Source: JBBQYA01 sp031412335 (GTDB lineage: Bacteria > Bacteroidota > Bacteroidia > Sphingobacteriales > Sphingobacteriaceae). Taken from it: 64,000 bases of DNA. Positions 8,704 to 17,092 of this stretch are shown here, one piece after another (the first letter of the stretch is position 1; each line of letters begins with the position of its first letter). A model generated the notes under the pieces. It saw only the letters and a list, made by a program, of their open reading frames with translations. It searched no databases and had not been told where the DNA came from. Location of the stretch: assembly GCA_031412335.1 (NCBI GenBank), contig JANOCT010000024.1, positions 111,959 through 175,958 on the forward strand. Direction: 5' to 3'. The position numbers were made by a program, and so were the translations under genes.

Positions 8704-8733
8704 TTTGTCGAATTGTTTATTTATTTAGTTTAG
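8704..8733 (+). promoter_or_regulatory. Candidate promoter for apaG
   Basis: TTTG at 8704-8707 and TAGTTTAG at 8726-8733 are 18 bp apart, close to the Bacteroidota arrangement TTTG-N19-TAnnTTTG with one mismatch in the -7 box. The box ends 19 bp before the apaG ATG, so the transcript leader would be short. Confidence 0.4.
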
Positions 8734-8752
8734 GATTCTAATTGAACATAAC

Positions 8753-9139
8753 ATGGTTGCAAAAATCACTCAAGGCGTAAAAATTTCTGTTGATACTTTA
8801 TATCAGCCAGAATACTCAAATCCGGCAAACAACCATTTTATGTTTGCTTACAAAGTTACTATCGAAAATTTAGGCGATTATGCTGTTCAATTATTAACCC
8901 GACATTGGGATATTTTTGATTCGAATGGAAATAAACGCGAAGTAGACGGAGAAGGTGTAATTGGCTTACAACCTATCATAGAACCTGGTGAATTTCATGA
9001 ATATGTTTCGGGTTGCAACCTGCAAACAGAGATTGGTAAAATGAAAGGAAGTTACGAAATGAAAAAACTAATTGACGAAAATCATTTTCAAGTTAATATT
9101 CCAGAGTTTTATTTGATTTGCCCTTACAAGTTGAATTAA
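8753..9139 (+). CDS. apaG: ApaG-domain protein
   Basis: A 128-residue single-domain ApaG protein, an immunoglobulin-like beta sandwich. ApaG has been linked to Co2+/Mg2+ resistance and diadenosine tetraphosphate metabolism in enterobacteria; its biochemical role is not settled. Family features are visible: YKVTIENLGDYAVQLLTRHWDI, VDGEGVIGLQPIIEPGE, YVSGCNL and GSYEM. It stands alone with its own candidate promoter and converges with ffh, 14 bp from its stop codon. Confidence 0.93.
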   Translation: MVAKITQGVKISVDTLYQPEYSNPANNHFMFAYKVTIENLGDYAVQLLTRHWDIFDSNGNKREVDGEGVIGLQPIIEPGEFHEYVSGCNLQTEIGKMKGSYEMKKLIDENHFQVNIPEFYLICPYKLN

Positions 9140-9153
9140 GTTTTTAATAAAAA

Positions 9154-10482
9154 TTATTTTCCGAACGGCATATTCTTCATCATTTTTCCTGCCATTGCTG
9201 GATTAGACATTGTTTTCATCATTTTTCGCATATCATCAAATTGCTTCATAAGTTTATTTACTTCGGCAATTTCGGTTCCGCTACCTTTCGCAATTCTATT
9301 CCGACGGCTGGTTGTAATATTATCTGGATTTGCCCTTTCGTAAGGTGTCATTGATTTAATAATTGCTTCCACTCCTTTAAAAGCATCGTCATTAATCTCA
9401 ACATCTTTCATCATTTTGCCAACTCCTGGAATCATTCCCATCAAATCTTTTAGATTACCCATTTTTTTAATTTGAGCTAATTGAGATAAAAAGTCATCAA
9501 AATCAAACTGATTTTTTCTTATTTTTTTCTGAATTTTTGCAGCATTCTCTTCATCAAACTGCATTTGAGCACGCTCCACCAACGATACAACATCCCCCAT
9601 TCCTAAAATTCTCGATGCCATCCTGTCTGGATAAAACACATCAATTGCTTCCAGTTTCTCTCCAGTTCCTATAAATTTAATGGGTTTATTTACTACCGAC
9701 TTTATAGAGATTGCTGCTCCACCTCTGGTATCGCCATCTAACTTGGTCAACACTACTCCGTCAAAATTTAGTCGATCATTGAATGCCTTTGCAGTGTTTA
9801 CAGCATCTTGCCCAGTCATGGCATCAACTACAAAAAGAATTTCGTGTGGTTGCGTTTTTTCTTTTACAGCCGCTATCTCATTCATCATTTGTTCATCAAC
9901 AGCAAGTCGGCCAGCAGTATCAATAATTACTACATTATTCCCGTTTTGCTTTGCTTGCCTAATGGCTGCTTCTGCTATCGAAACAGGATTTTTATTCTCC
10001 ATTTCTGCAAAAACTTCAATTCCAATCTGTGAACCAAGAATTTTTAGTTGTTCGATAGCTGCAGGTCGGTACACATCAGCTGCCACTAGTAATGGTTTTT
10101 TCCCTTTTCCTTTTAAATAATTTGCTAGTTTTCCACTAAAAGTTGTTTTACCCGAACCTTGCAGTCCTGCAATTAATATAATTGAGGGATTTCCTTTTAA
10201 ATTCAGATCTGTTTTTTCTCCACCCATCAATTGAACCAACTCATCGTTCACGATTTTAATCATCAACTGACTTGGCGAAATTGCTGTTAATACATTCTGT
10301 CCTAATGCTTTTTCTTTAACCGTATCGGTAAAAATTTTTGCAGTTTTATAATTTACGTCCGCGTCTAATAATGCTTTCCGAACCTCTTTTAACGTTTCAG
10401 CAACGTTTATTTCGGTTATTTTTCCTTGCCCTTTTAATACCTTAAAGGCTCTGTCGAGTTTATCTGATAAATTATCAAACAT
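9154..10482 (-). CDS. ffh: Signal recognition particle protein Ffh (SRP54)
   Basis: The GTPase subunit of the signal recognition particle; it binds signal sequences and 4.5S RNA and docks with FtsY. Domain order is N (1-90), G (about 95-300) and methionine-rich M (about 300-442). GTPase motifs are GLQGSGKT (106-113), DVYRPAA, DTAGR and TKLDGD. The M domain includes MIPGVGKMMKD, RIAKGSGT and a Met-rich tail ending MPFGK. At 442 residues it is of normal length. A -7 box sits 26 bp upstream, so it is probably transcribed alone. Confidence 0.97.
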   Translation of the reverse strand: MFDNLSDKLDRAFKVLKGQGKITEINVAETLKEVRKALLDADVNYKTAKIFTDTVKEKALGQNVLTAISPSQLMIKIVNDELVQLMGGEKTDLNLKGNPSIILIAGLQGSGKTTFSGKLANYLKGKGKKPLLVAADVYRPAAIEQLKILGSQIGIEVFAEMENKNPVSIAEAAIRQAKQNGNNVVIIDTAGRLAVDEQMMNEIAAVKEKTQPHEILFVVDAMTGQDAVNTAKAFNDRLNFDGVVLTKLDGDTRGGAAISIKSVVNKPIKFIGTGEKLEAIDVFYPDRMASRILGMGDVVSLVERAQMQFDEENAAKIQKKIRKNQFDFDDFLSQLAQIKKMGNLKDLMGMIPGVGKMMKDVEINDDAFKGVEAIIKSMTPYERANPDNITTSRRNRIAKGSGTEIAEVNKLMKQFDDMRKMMKTMSNPAMAGKMMKNMPFGK

Positions 10483-10507
10483 ATTTTTTTGCTATTTTTG
10501 AAGTATG

Positions 10508-10515
10508 CAAAAGTA
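10508..10515 (-). promoter_or_regulatory. -7 promoter box for ffh
   Basis: On the minus strand TACTTTTG matches TAnnTTTG exactly and lies 25 bp before the ffh ATG. A TTTG is present 22 bp further upstream (complement of 10538-10541), slightly wider than the usual spacing. Confidence 0.5.
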
Positions 10516-10542
10516 GGTAATTTGTAATTTATAGCCACAAAC

Positions 10543-10577
10543 AAAAAAGACATATCCACAATTGCAGATATGCCTTT
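10543..10577 (-). terminator. Terminator after the T9SS surface protein gene
   Basis: Read on the minus strand, GGCATATC pairs with GATATGTC around a 10-base loop and is followed by a run of T. It lies 22 bp downstream of the gene ending at 10599 and separates it from ffh. Confidence 0.75.
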
Positions 10578-10598
10578 AAAATTCACCCATTAAAATTC

Positions 10599-12413
10599 TT
10601 ATTGTACTACGAAACCAATATGGTAAACGGTTGATTTGTCCGTAAATTTCAAATAGTACAAATTTTTAGCTAAACCAGAAGTCTCAGTACTATTCAAAAT
10701 TTCAGTATCTGCATTAATTCCTGTTATTGTTTTGGAATAAACAATTTTGCCATTTAAATCTAATAATTCAATCACTACAGTTTCACGATCATCAAATGGT
10801 ATGCTTACCAATTTAAGAGCTGAATTAGTTACAGGATTGGGATAAATTACTAAAATTTCAGGATTTTTTCCATCAACTAAAACTGCAACTATTTTAGATA
10901 TTCGTTTGAAGCCATTTCCGTCAACTTGAATTAATCGATAATAAAAAGTACCTTCTTTAGCATCTTTATCTTCGTGAGAATAATTTTTAATTTGATTACT
11001 TGCCTTTTCTCCTTTAAAAATACCTATTTCTTTAAAACCATCAATCCCGTTTTCTGATCGCTCCAGAGCAAAATAATTGTTGTTAACTTCTTTGGCAGTC
11101 GACCAATTTAATAAAGCCGAAACACCAGTTGATTTTCCAGTAAGTGAAATTAATTCGACAGGTAAGACTGTATTTTCATCATTGGACGCAACAGTAATAT
11201 AGTCTCCATCGGCAACTATTACATTATCAAAAGTTACTACCTGCGTTGCTGGATCATACGATCTATTTGTGCTAATTCTAGATGCATTTACAAAATTACC
11301 ATCATCATCTATTAAAAGTTCTAATTGAGTTTCGGAATTAATAGTAAAAGTAGAAAGATAAAAACTAATTGAAACAGTTCCCACATCTCCATTCTGATCA
11401 AATCTCCAAACCCGTTTTAGTCGGTTATTTATTCCTGGTGGCACTTCTGCAAATTCGAGAATACTCAAACTTGCATTATCATTCCCAAACATCAAATATT
11501 CACCATCATCTAGGTTTGATGGATTGCTTACCCGTATTAAATTAAATCCTCCCTTACTATCTAATTGTAAAGAAGTAGGATTTTCTCTACCTATTCCAGC
11601 AACCTGATTTCCATGTACGGCATCGAAAGCATACTTATCATTTGCCCCTAAAACCATGGCATATTTCGAAGCGAGATAATTTTCGATAATAATTTTTTGT
11701 GCAGAATTTACAGCAATGTTATAAATGATAACTTCGGCTATATCGCCACCAAAATTCCTAGCATCATTAATCACAGCTCCTCCTAAAGCGAAAGGTCTGT
11801 TTTGCTTATTAATAACAGAATTTGAAGTAACGTTACTTGAGTTGATGCCATTCTTGCCAACTATAACAGCAATTCCTTCCTTTATAATAGAGGTAATATT
11901 GTTTCCTGTTAATAAAAAGTTGTTAGAAGAATTATCATTAAATGCATTGTCTGTATACAAAAAACGAAAATCATTTACTGCTCCATTTTGTTCAATAGAC
12001 CAATTTGCTCTAGGTAAAGTTTGTTGATCTATATCCAGAATAGTTGCACTTGAATTTTGTGCAGCAGCAAAATTTGTTGATACGAGAAATATACTCTGAT
12101 CATTGGTCGGGGTAAAATCATTTAGTATCAATTTATCATCTATTCCATCAAATCGAATTACAGGTTTTCCATTTAAGCCTGAGGAAATAAATAAAGGTTG
12201 CGGACTAACAACGGTTTGATTAAAATTAAATCCATTATTTGATTGATCTCTCCATTTGTTGATTTTAGTAAGATTTACGGAACTTGATGTTCCAGCATCG
12301 CCTCGAAGCCAAAGTTTATTGGTGACAGAAGAACCTACTCCTGCCGGCCCAAACTGAGCAAATAACTGTTGAGTAGAATAAAATAAAACAACAATCAATA
12401 CTAACTTTTTCAT
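10599..12413 (-). CDS. Secreted LamG-like protein with T9SS type A sorting domain
   Basis: A 604-residue exported protein. The signal peptide is residues 1-19 (ends QLFAQ). The first half (about 30-260) resembles concanavalin/LamG-like surface domains: LWLRGDAG, WRDQSNNG, VIRFDGIDD, then AEVIIYN near FGGDIAEV. A central beta-rich segment (about 265-410) and a fibronectin-like part (about 415-510) follow. The last 80 residues form a T9SS sorting domain (IYPNPV, VIELLDLNGKIVYSK, GLAKNLYYLKF). It starts 23 bp after the cphA stop on the same strand, so it may share the cphA transcript, though no functional link is evident. Confidence 0.85.
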   Translation of the reverse strand: MKKLVLIVVLFYSTQQLFAQFGPAGVGSSVTNKLWLRGDAGTSSSVNLTKINKWRDQSNNGFNFNQTVVSPQPLFISSGLNGKPVIRFDGIDDKLILNDFTPTNDQSIFLVSTNFAAAQNSSATILDIDQQTLPRANWSIEQNGAVNDFRFLYTDNAFNDNSSNNFLLTGNNITSIIKEGIAVIVGKNGINSSNVTSNSVINKQNRPFALGGAVINDARNFGGDIAEVIIYNIAVNSAQKIIIENYLASKYAMVLGANDKYAFDAVHGNQVAGIGRENPTSLQLDSKGGFNLIRVSNPSNLDDGEYLMFGNDNASLSILEFAEVPPGINNRLKRVWRFDQNGDVGTVSISFYLSTFTINSETQLELLIDDDGNFVNASRISTNRSYDPATQVVTFDNVIVADGDYITVASNDENTVLPVELISLTGKSTGVSALLNWSTAKEVNNNYFALERSENGIDGFKEIGIFKGEKASNQIKNYSHEDKDAKEGTFYYRLIQVDGNGFKRISKIVAVLVDGKNPEILVIYPNPVTNSALKLVSIPFDDRETVVIELLDLNGKIVYSKTITGINADTEILNSTETSGLAKNLYYLKFTDKSTVYHIGFVVQ

Positions 12414-12436
12414 AGTTCTTTTAATTAAATCTGAAT

Positions 12437-15052
12437 TTACATTCCTGATTCTTTATCTAAATAATCTTGTACTAAATCTATAGCATTGGCAATACCATCA
12501 CTTAATGCAGTTATAAAACTTCCTGGAACAGCCAAAGTCATAGCATGCTTTAATGCTTCTATTTCCTTTGGAATTACTTCATAAGTCATTTTCTTATCAA
12601 CTGATCGTATTCCTTCAACCAATAAATCGATGATAGCTTGCTCTGTTCTTCCGCGTAAGTGTAATTCCTGACGAATAATAATATGATCAAACATGGTTGC
12701 AGCGATAGCTCCACAATCTCTAATATCCTGATCTCTTCGATCGCCAGTTCCAGAAATAATTCCAATTTTCATATTAGAATCCACTTTCGAAAGAAAATCT
12801 GCAATTCCTTGATATCCCGCTGGATTATGAGCGAAATCAATCATTACTTTAAAATCTTTAAAATCGAAAATATTCATTCTGCCTGGAGTTTGTGCTGCAG
12901 AAGGAATAAAGGTTTCTAGTGAAAGACGCATATCTTCCGTTTTGAAACCATAAAGATAACCAGCTAAAGTTGCAGCCAAAACATTGGCAATCATAAAAGT
13001 GGCACGACCACCCAATGTTAAGGGTACAGTAGTTACTTTTTCAACCCTAATTTTCCAATCTCCTTTTTTTATGGTAATGAAACCGTTTTCGTAAATAGCT
13101 GCTATACCGCCTCCTTTACAATGCTTTTTTATTACAGGATGGTTTTCATCTAAACTAAAATAAGCGATTTTGCATTTTAAGCCTTGAGCAATTTTTACAC
13201 AATTTTCATCTTCTGCATTTAAAACCGCATAACCATCTTTTTTAACACTTTCAACAACGGTTGCTTTTACCCGAGTTAAATCATTCAAGTCATTAATATC
13301 TCCTAAACCAAGATGATCTTCTTGAATATTGGTAATAATTCCAATATCGCATTTGCTAAACCCTAATCCTGAACGAAGAATTCCACCTCTGGCGGTTTCT
13401 AACACAGCAAAATCTACTGTTGGATCCTTTAAAATGAATTCAGCACTCATTGGGCCAGTAGTATCGCCCTTCTGTAATAAAGAATTCTGTACATAAATAC
13501 CATCCGATGTAGTAAAACCAACCCGATAACCCATATTTTTAACAATATGTGCCAGCAATCTGGTGGTAGTTGTTTTACCATTTGTTCCAGTTATAGCAAT
13601 AATTGGTATTCTGGAAGGCTTACCCGGAGGGTATAACATATCAATAACTGGAGCCGCAACATTTCTGGGTAAACCTTCACTTGGAGCAAGGTGCATTCTG
13701 AAACCTGGAGCAGCATTTACCTCAAGAACTACTCCCCCATTTTCGTTTAGGGTTTCGGTTAGATTTCTTGCCATTATATCAATTCCACAAACATCCAAAC
13801 CAATTACACGAGATATTCGCTCACAAGTAAAAATATTTTGAGGATGCATTTTATCTGTAACATCAATGGAAGTTCCACCTGTACTTAAATTAGCAGTAGA
13901 TTTTAGAAAGCATTGTTCTCCTTTTGCCAAAACTGTTGTGAGGCTATAATTTTTCTTTTCCAGCAAATCCATTGTATCACGATCAACAGTTATTTCTGTC
14001 AATACATTTTCATGGCCATATCCTCGCCTTGGATCTGAATTTTCTTTATCAATTAATTCCTGAATCGTTTTTACTCCATCACCTTTTACATGGGCAGGTA
14101 CTCTTTGCGCCGCTGCAACCAGTTTATTATCAATTACTAAAACTCTGAAATCATATCCGGTAATGAACTTTTCTACAATAATTGCTTTTGAATAATTTTT
14201 GGCAAACTCAAAGGCACTTTTTGCATCTTCATAATTAGTTACATTAATTGTTGCTCCTTTTCCATGATTTCCGTTTATGGGTTTAAACACTAATGGATAA
14301 CCTACACTTCGTATCACCGAATCCACATCATTCATATTATAAACGGTTTCGCCAGATGCTACAGGAATAGCCGCTGCTTTCAACATTCTTTTGGTTTCTT
14401 CTTTATCTCCAGCAATATCTACTGCTATATTGCTGGTTTTTGAAGTAATTGTAGCTCTAAATCGAACCTGATTTACTCCAAAACCTAATTGAACCAAAGA
14501 ATTTTTGTTTAATCTGATGTACGGAATATTTCTAGAAACTGCTTCTTCTACTATAGATCCGGTGCTAGGTCCAAATCGTTCTCTTTCACGTAATTCACGC
14601 ATTCTTTTCAAATCGTGCCCAATTTCATACTCTTCATTATTGATTAATGCTAATGCAATTCTCACTGAAGCTTCAGCTGCATATATACCTGCAGATTCTT
14701 CCACATAACTAAAAACTACATTGTAAACACCCGGGCTTTTAGTTCCTCGGGTTCTACCAAAACCAGTTTCCATTCCGGCCAGTGTTTGAATTTCTAATGC
14801 AATATGCTCAATCACATGTCCCATCCAAGTTCCCTCTTTTACTCGCGTAAAAAAACCACCTGCAACACCTTCAGAACAACGGTGTTCGTACATAGAAGGA
14901 ATAAGTTTTTCTAATCTTGCACCAAATCCTTCAATCTTATTGGTAGGTTTTTGTTCCAGATCTTCTAAATCCAGTCGCATTTGAATCAATTTTTTTCTGG
15001 TTATGCTCCAGATATTTGGCCCACGCAATGCCTGAATTTTAAGTATTTTCAT
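12437..15052 (-). CDS. cphA: Cyanophycin synthetase
   Basis: Polymerises aspartate and arginine into multi-L-arginyl-poly-L-aspartate (cyanophycin), a nitrogen and carbon reserve, using ATP for each addition. The 871 residues fit CphA1. The order is an N-terminal domain (1-160), an ATP-grasp domain (about 200-475) with FKPINGNHGKGA (256-267) and EVNAAPGFRMH (444-454), and a Mur-ligase-like domain with the P-loop GTNGKTTT (489-496), NIQEDHLG and the C-terminal DFAHNPAGYQGI and GTGDRRDQDI motifs. Both ligase sites look intact. It is divergent from cyanophycinase and has a near-perfect Bacteroidota promoter. Confidence 0.95.
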   Translation of the reverse strand: MKILKIQALRGPNIWSITRKKLIQMRLDLEDLEQKPTNKIEGFGARLEKLIPSMYEHRCSEGVAGGFFTRVKEGTWMGHVIEHIALEIQTLAGMETGFGRTRGTKSPGVYNVVFSYVEESAGIYAAEASVRIALALINNEEYEIGHDLKRMRELRERERFGPSTGSIVEEAVSRNIPYIRLNKNSLVQLGFGVNQVRFRATITSKTSNIAVDIAGDKEETKRMLKAAAIPVASGETVYNMNDVDSVIRSVGYPLVFKPINGNHGKGATINVTNYEDAKSAFEFAKNYSKAIIVEKFITGYDFRVLVIDNKLVAAAQRVPAHVKGDGVKTIQELIDKENSDPRRGYGHENVLTEITVDRDTMDLLEKKNYSLTTVLAKGEQCFLKSTANLSTGGTSIDVTDKMHPQNIFTCERISRVIGLDVCGIDIMARNLTETLNENGGVVLEVNAAPGFRMHLAPSEGLPRNVAAPVIDMLYPPGKPSRIPIIAITGTNGKTTTTRLLAHIVKNMGYRVGFTTSDGIYVQNSLLQKGDTTGPMSAEFILKDPTVDFAVLETARGGILRSGLGFSKCDIGIITNIQEDHLGLGDINDLNDLTRVKATVVESVKKDGYAVLNAEDENCVKIAQGLKCKIAYFSLDENHPVIKKHCKGGGIAAIYENGFITIKKGDWKIRVEKVTTVPLTLGGRATFMIANVLAATLAGYLYGFKTEDMRLSLETFIPSAAQTPGRMNIFDFKDFKVMIDFAHNPAGYQGIADFLSKVDSNMKIGIISGTGDRRDQDIRDCGAIAATMFDHIIIRQELHLRGRTEQAIIDLLVEGIRSVDKKMTYEVIPKEIEALKHAMTLAVPGSFITALSDGIANAIDLVQDYLDKESGM

Positions 15053-15076
15053 AGTAACCGTTTAGGTTTATATCTT

Positions 15077-15107
15077 CAAAAGTATTGCAATAATAAATCG
15101 AAACAAA
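15077..15107 (-). promoter_or_regulatory. Promoter of cphA (TTTG-N19-TACTTTTG)
   Basis: Read on the minus strand, a -33 TTTG (complement of 15104-15107) is followed after 19 bp by the -7 box TACTTTTG (complement of 15077-15084). This is the textbook Bacteroidota arrangement. The box lies 24 bp before the cphA ATG. Confidence 0.7.
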
Positions 15108-15205
15108 ATACCGTATTTATGAGTAAAGTATTATGTAAATGTTTAATTGTTGATAAGTATTGTCGGAAAGCCGAATGCTTAAAACTTAATTTCACACTTT
15201 AGTAA

Positions 15206-15224
15206 AAGGCAAGAATATTGCCTT
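15206..15224. promoter_or_regulatory. Inverted repeat in the cphA-cphB divergent region
   Basis: AAGGCAA and TTGCCTT form a perfect 7-bp inverted repeat around GAATA, 36 bp before the cphB ATG, between the two divergent cyanophycin genes. It could be an operator, a transcript hairpin or chance; there is no T-run typical of a terminator. ATATTG is repeated at 15215-15220 and about 15227-15232. Confidence 0.35.
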
Positions 15225-15260
15225 CAATATTGTTTAAAGGAAATATTTAGCGGTAAAAGT

Positions 15261-16157
15261 ATGACACCGAAGGGTAAATTAATAATAATAGGGGGCGCCG
15301 TTGATACAGGAAGTTTCACGGAAAAACAATTTAATCAACCCATCAATCTTAATTTTTTTGAAAAAGGAATATTAAAAAGACTGATTACTGAATCCGCTGA
15401 AGCAAATAATTCGCGGGTAGAAATTGTAACTACTGCATCTCTAATTCCGGAAGCGGTTGGTGATGAATATGTTCGTGCGTTTGGCCAATTGAATGTGCAT
15501 AATGTTGGAGTAATGAACATTAAAACACGGTTGGAAGCAAATGCTGAAGAATTTATTGAAAGGATAAAAAACTGCGATGTAGTGATGTTTACAGGTGGCG
15601 ATCAACTTAGGCTTACCTCAATTTTTGGTGGCACCAAGCTTCTTTATGCTTTATTAGATAAATACTTACATACTGATTTTATTGTTGCGGGCACATCTGC
15701 AGGTGCTGCTGCATGTTCAGAGAATATGATTTATCAAGGAAACCATAGTGAAGCTTTGCTGAAAGGTGAAGTAAAAATAACCGGTGGACTTGGCTTAATA
15801 AAGGATGTAATTATTGACACTCATTTTGTTCATCGTGGTAGAATAGGTAGGCTATTTTACGCAGTAGCAAGTAACCCTGGCATTTTAGGAATCGGACTCG
15901 GAGAAGATACTGGATTGTTAATTACAAACGGAAACGAAATGGAAGCGATTGGTTCTGGTTTGGTAATTTTGGTAGATGGCAGACAAATAATTAATACCAA
16001 TATAACAGATGTTGCTATTGGAATGCCTGTTTCTATTGAACATTTAGTTGTTCATGTAATGTCAATGTTTGATAAATATGCTGTGCACGAACGTAAAATG
16101 ACGATCAATAAAATGTTTAAAGCAGATTTGGAGAATTACGCAAAAATTGATCGTTAA
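15261..16157 (+). CDS. cphB: Cyanophycinase
   Basis: A serine exopeptidase (family S51) that breaks cyanophycin into beta-Asp-Arg dipeptides. At 298 residues it has the normal length. IIGGAVD (8-14), FTGGDQLRL (110-118), the nucleophile elbow GTSAGA with Ser146 and the DTHFVHRGRIGRL segment (about 187-199) are all present. There is no signal peptide, consistent with the intracellular cyanophycinase type. Its TAA shares its last base with the ATG of the isoaspartyl peptidase gene, so the two degradation enzymes are translationally coupled. Confidence 0.95.
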   Translation: MTPKGKLIIIGGAVDTGSFTEKQFNQPINLNFFEKGILKRLITESAEANNSRVEIVTTASLIPEAVGDEYVRAFGQLNVHNVGVMNIKTRLEANAEEFIERIKNCDVVMFTGGDQLRLTSIFGGTKLLYALLDKYLHTDFIVAGTSAGAAACSENMIYQGNHSEALLKGEVKITGGLGLIKDVIIDTHFVHRGRIGRLFYAVASNPGILGIGLGEDTGLLITNGNEMEAIGSGLVILVDGRQIINTNITDVAIGMPVSIEHLVVHVMSMFDKYAVHERKMTINKMFKADLENYAKIDR

Positions 16158-17008
16158 TGACACCAAGCGTAATCATTCATGGTGGTTTTTTTAGTGAATC
16201 TGCTACCAATCTGGAAACTAAAATAGCCAAACAAAAGTCTTTATCGCATATTGTAAAGCTTGCAGCAGAGTTTATAATTACTCATTCTGCTGTAGAAACC
16301 GTAGTTTATGCGGTTGCTTTGTTGGAAGACGATCCCTTGTTTAATGCAGGTACAGGTTCGCAAATTCAGGCAGATGGAAAAATTAGAATGAGTGCATCGT
16401 TGATGGATGGGGATTCTAAAAAATTTTCGGGTGTAATCAATATTCAAGATATTAAAAACCCGATTCTATTGGCTGAAATTTTGATGAATGAAGAAGATAG
16501 AGTTTTAGCCTCAGCTGAAGCATTAAATTTTGCAAAAAGTAAATCTATTCCATTCTTTAATCCTGAAATACCAGCCAGAAGAGCTGATTACGAACGTAAA
16601 TTGCAAACTTTAGCAACTGGAACCGTAGGTTGCGTTGCCTTAGATAAAAACGGTAAAATTGCCGCAGCCACTTCAACTGGTGGCAAAGGCTTTGAAATTC
16701 CAGGTAGAGTGAGTGATTCTGCAACTACTGCTGGAAATTTTGCTAACCAACATGCTGGTATTTCTTGCACTGGAGTTGGCGAAGATATTGTAAGCGCAGC
16801 TTTGGCAAGTTCTATTGTGAACAGAGTGTCAGATGGTTTAAGCTTACAAGCAGCTACCGAAAAAACTTTTTCTGAAATGAAAGAGTTTGATGGCTTCGGA
16901 GGTATAATTGGGATTTCCGCAAATGGGGAAATTTTTCATAAAGATTCATTTCCATACATGGTATATGCCTACTCTGATGGTAAAAATGAGCCTGTAGTAT
17001 TTGGCTAG
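16157..17008 (+). CDS. iaaA: Isoaspartyl peptidase / L-asparaginase family (Ntn hydrolase)
   Basis: A plant-type asparaginase-family hydrolase that cuts isoaspartyl dipeptides; next to cyanophycinase its likely substrate is beta-Asp-Arg, giving free Asp and Arg. It is made as a precursor that self-cleaves before Thr156 in ATGTVGCVALD. Supporting motifs are IIHGG, NAGTGS (63-68), STGGK (173-177), GRVSDS and TGVGED (205-210). At 283 residues it is shorter than E. coli IaaA (321), mainly in the linker before the nucleophile. It overlaps cphB by one base. A role as ordinary isoaspartyl-dipeptide peptidase in protein turnover is also possible. Confidence 0.92.
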   Translation: MTPSVIIHGGFFSESATNLETKIAKQKSLSHIVKLAAEFIITHSAVETVVYAVALLEDDPLFNAGTGSQIQADGKIRMSASLMDGDSKKFSGVINIQDIKNPILLAEILMNEEDRVLASAEALNFAKSKSIPFFNPEIPARRADYERKLQTLATGTVGCVALDKNGKIAAATSTGGKGFEIPGRVSDSATTAGNFANQHAGISCTGVGEDIVSAALASSIVNRVSDGLSLQAATEKTFSEMKEFDGFGGIIGISANGEIFHKDSFPYMVYAYSDGKNEPVVFG

Positions 17009-17092
17009 ATTTTTCTGTGCTTTAAAAATATTACACTACTTTGAAATATATTCCCTTTTTTTAGTGTTAATATCACAAAATAATCATCGTAC

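Noticed and set aside
9680..10120. 146-codon frame antisense to ffh
   Set aside because: It lies wholly within the conserved GTPase domain of ffh; its composition (Ser/Thr/Phe-rich) is the mirror of the real codons.
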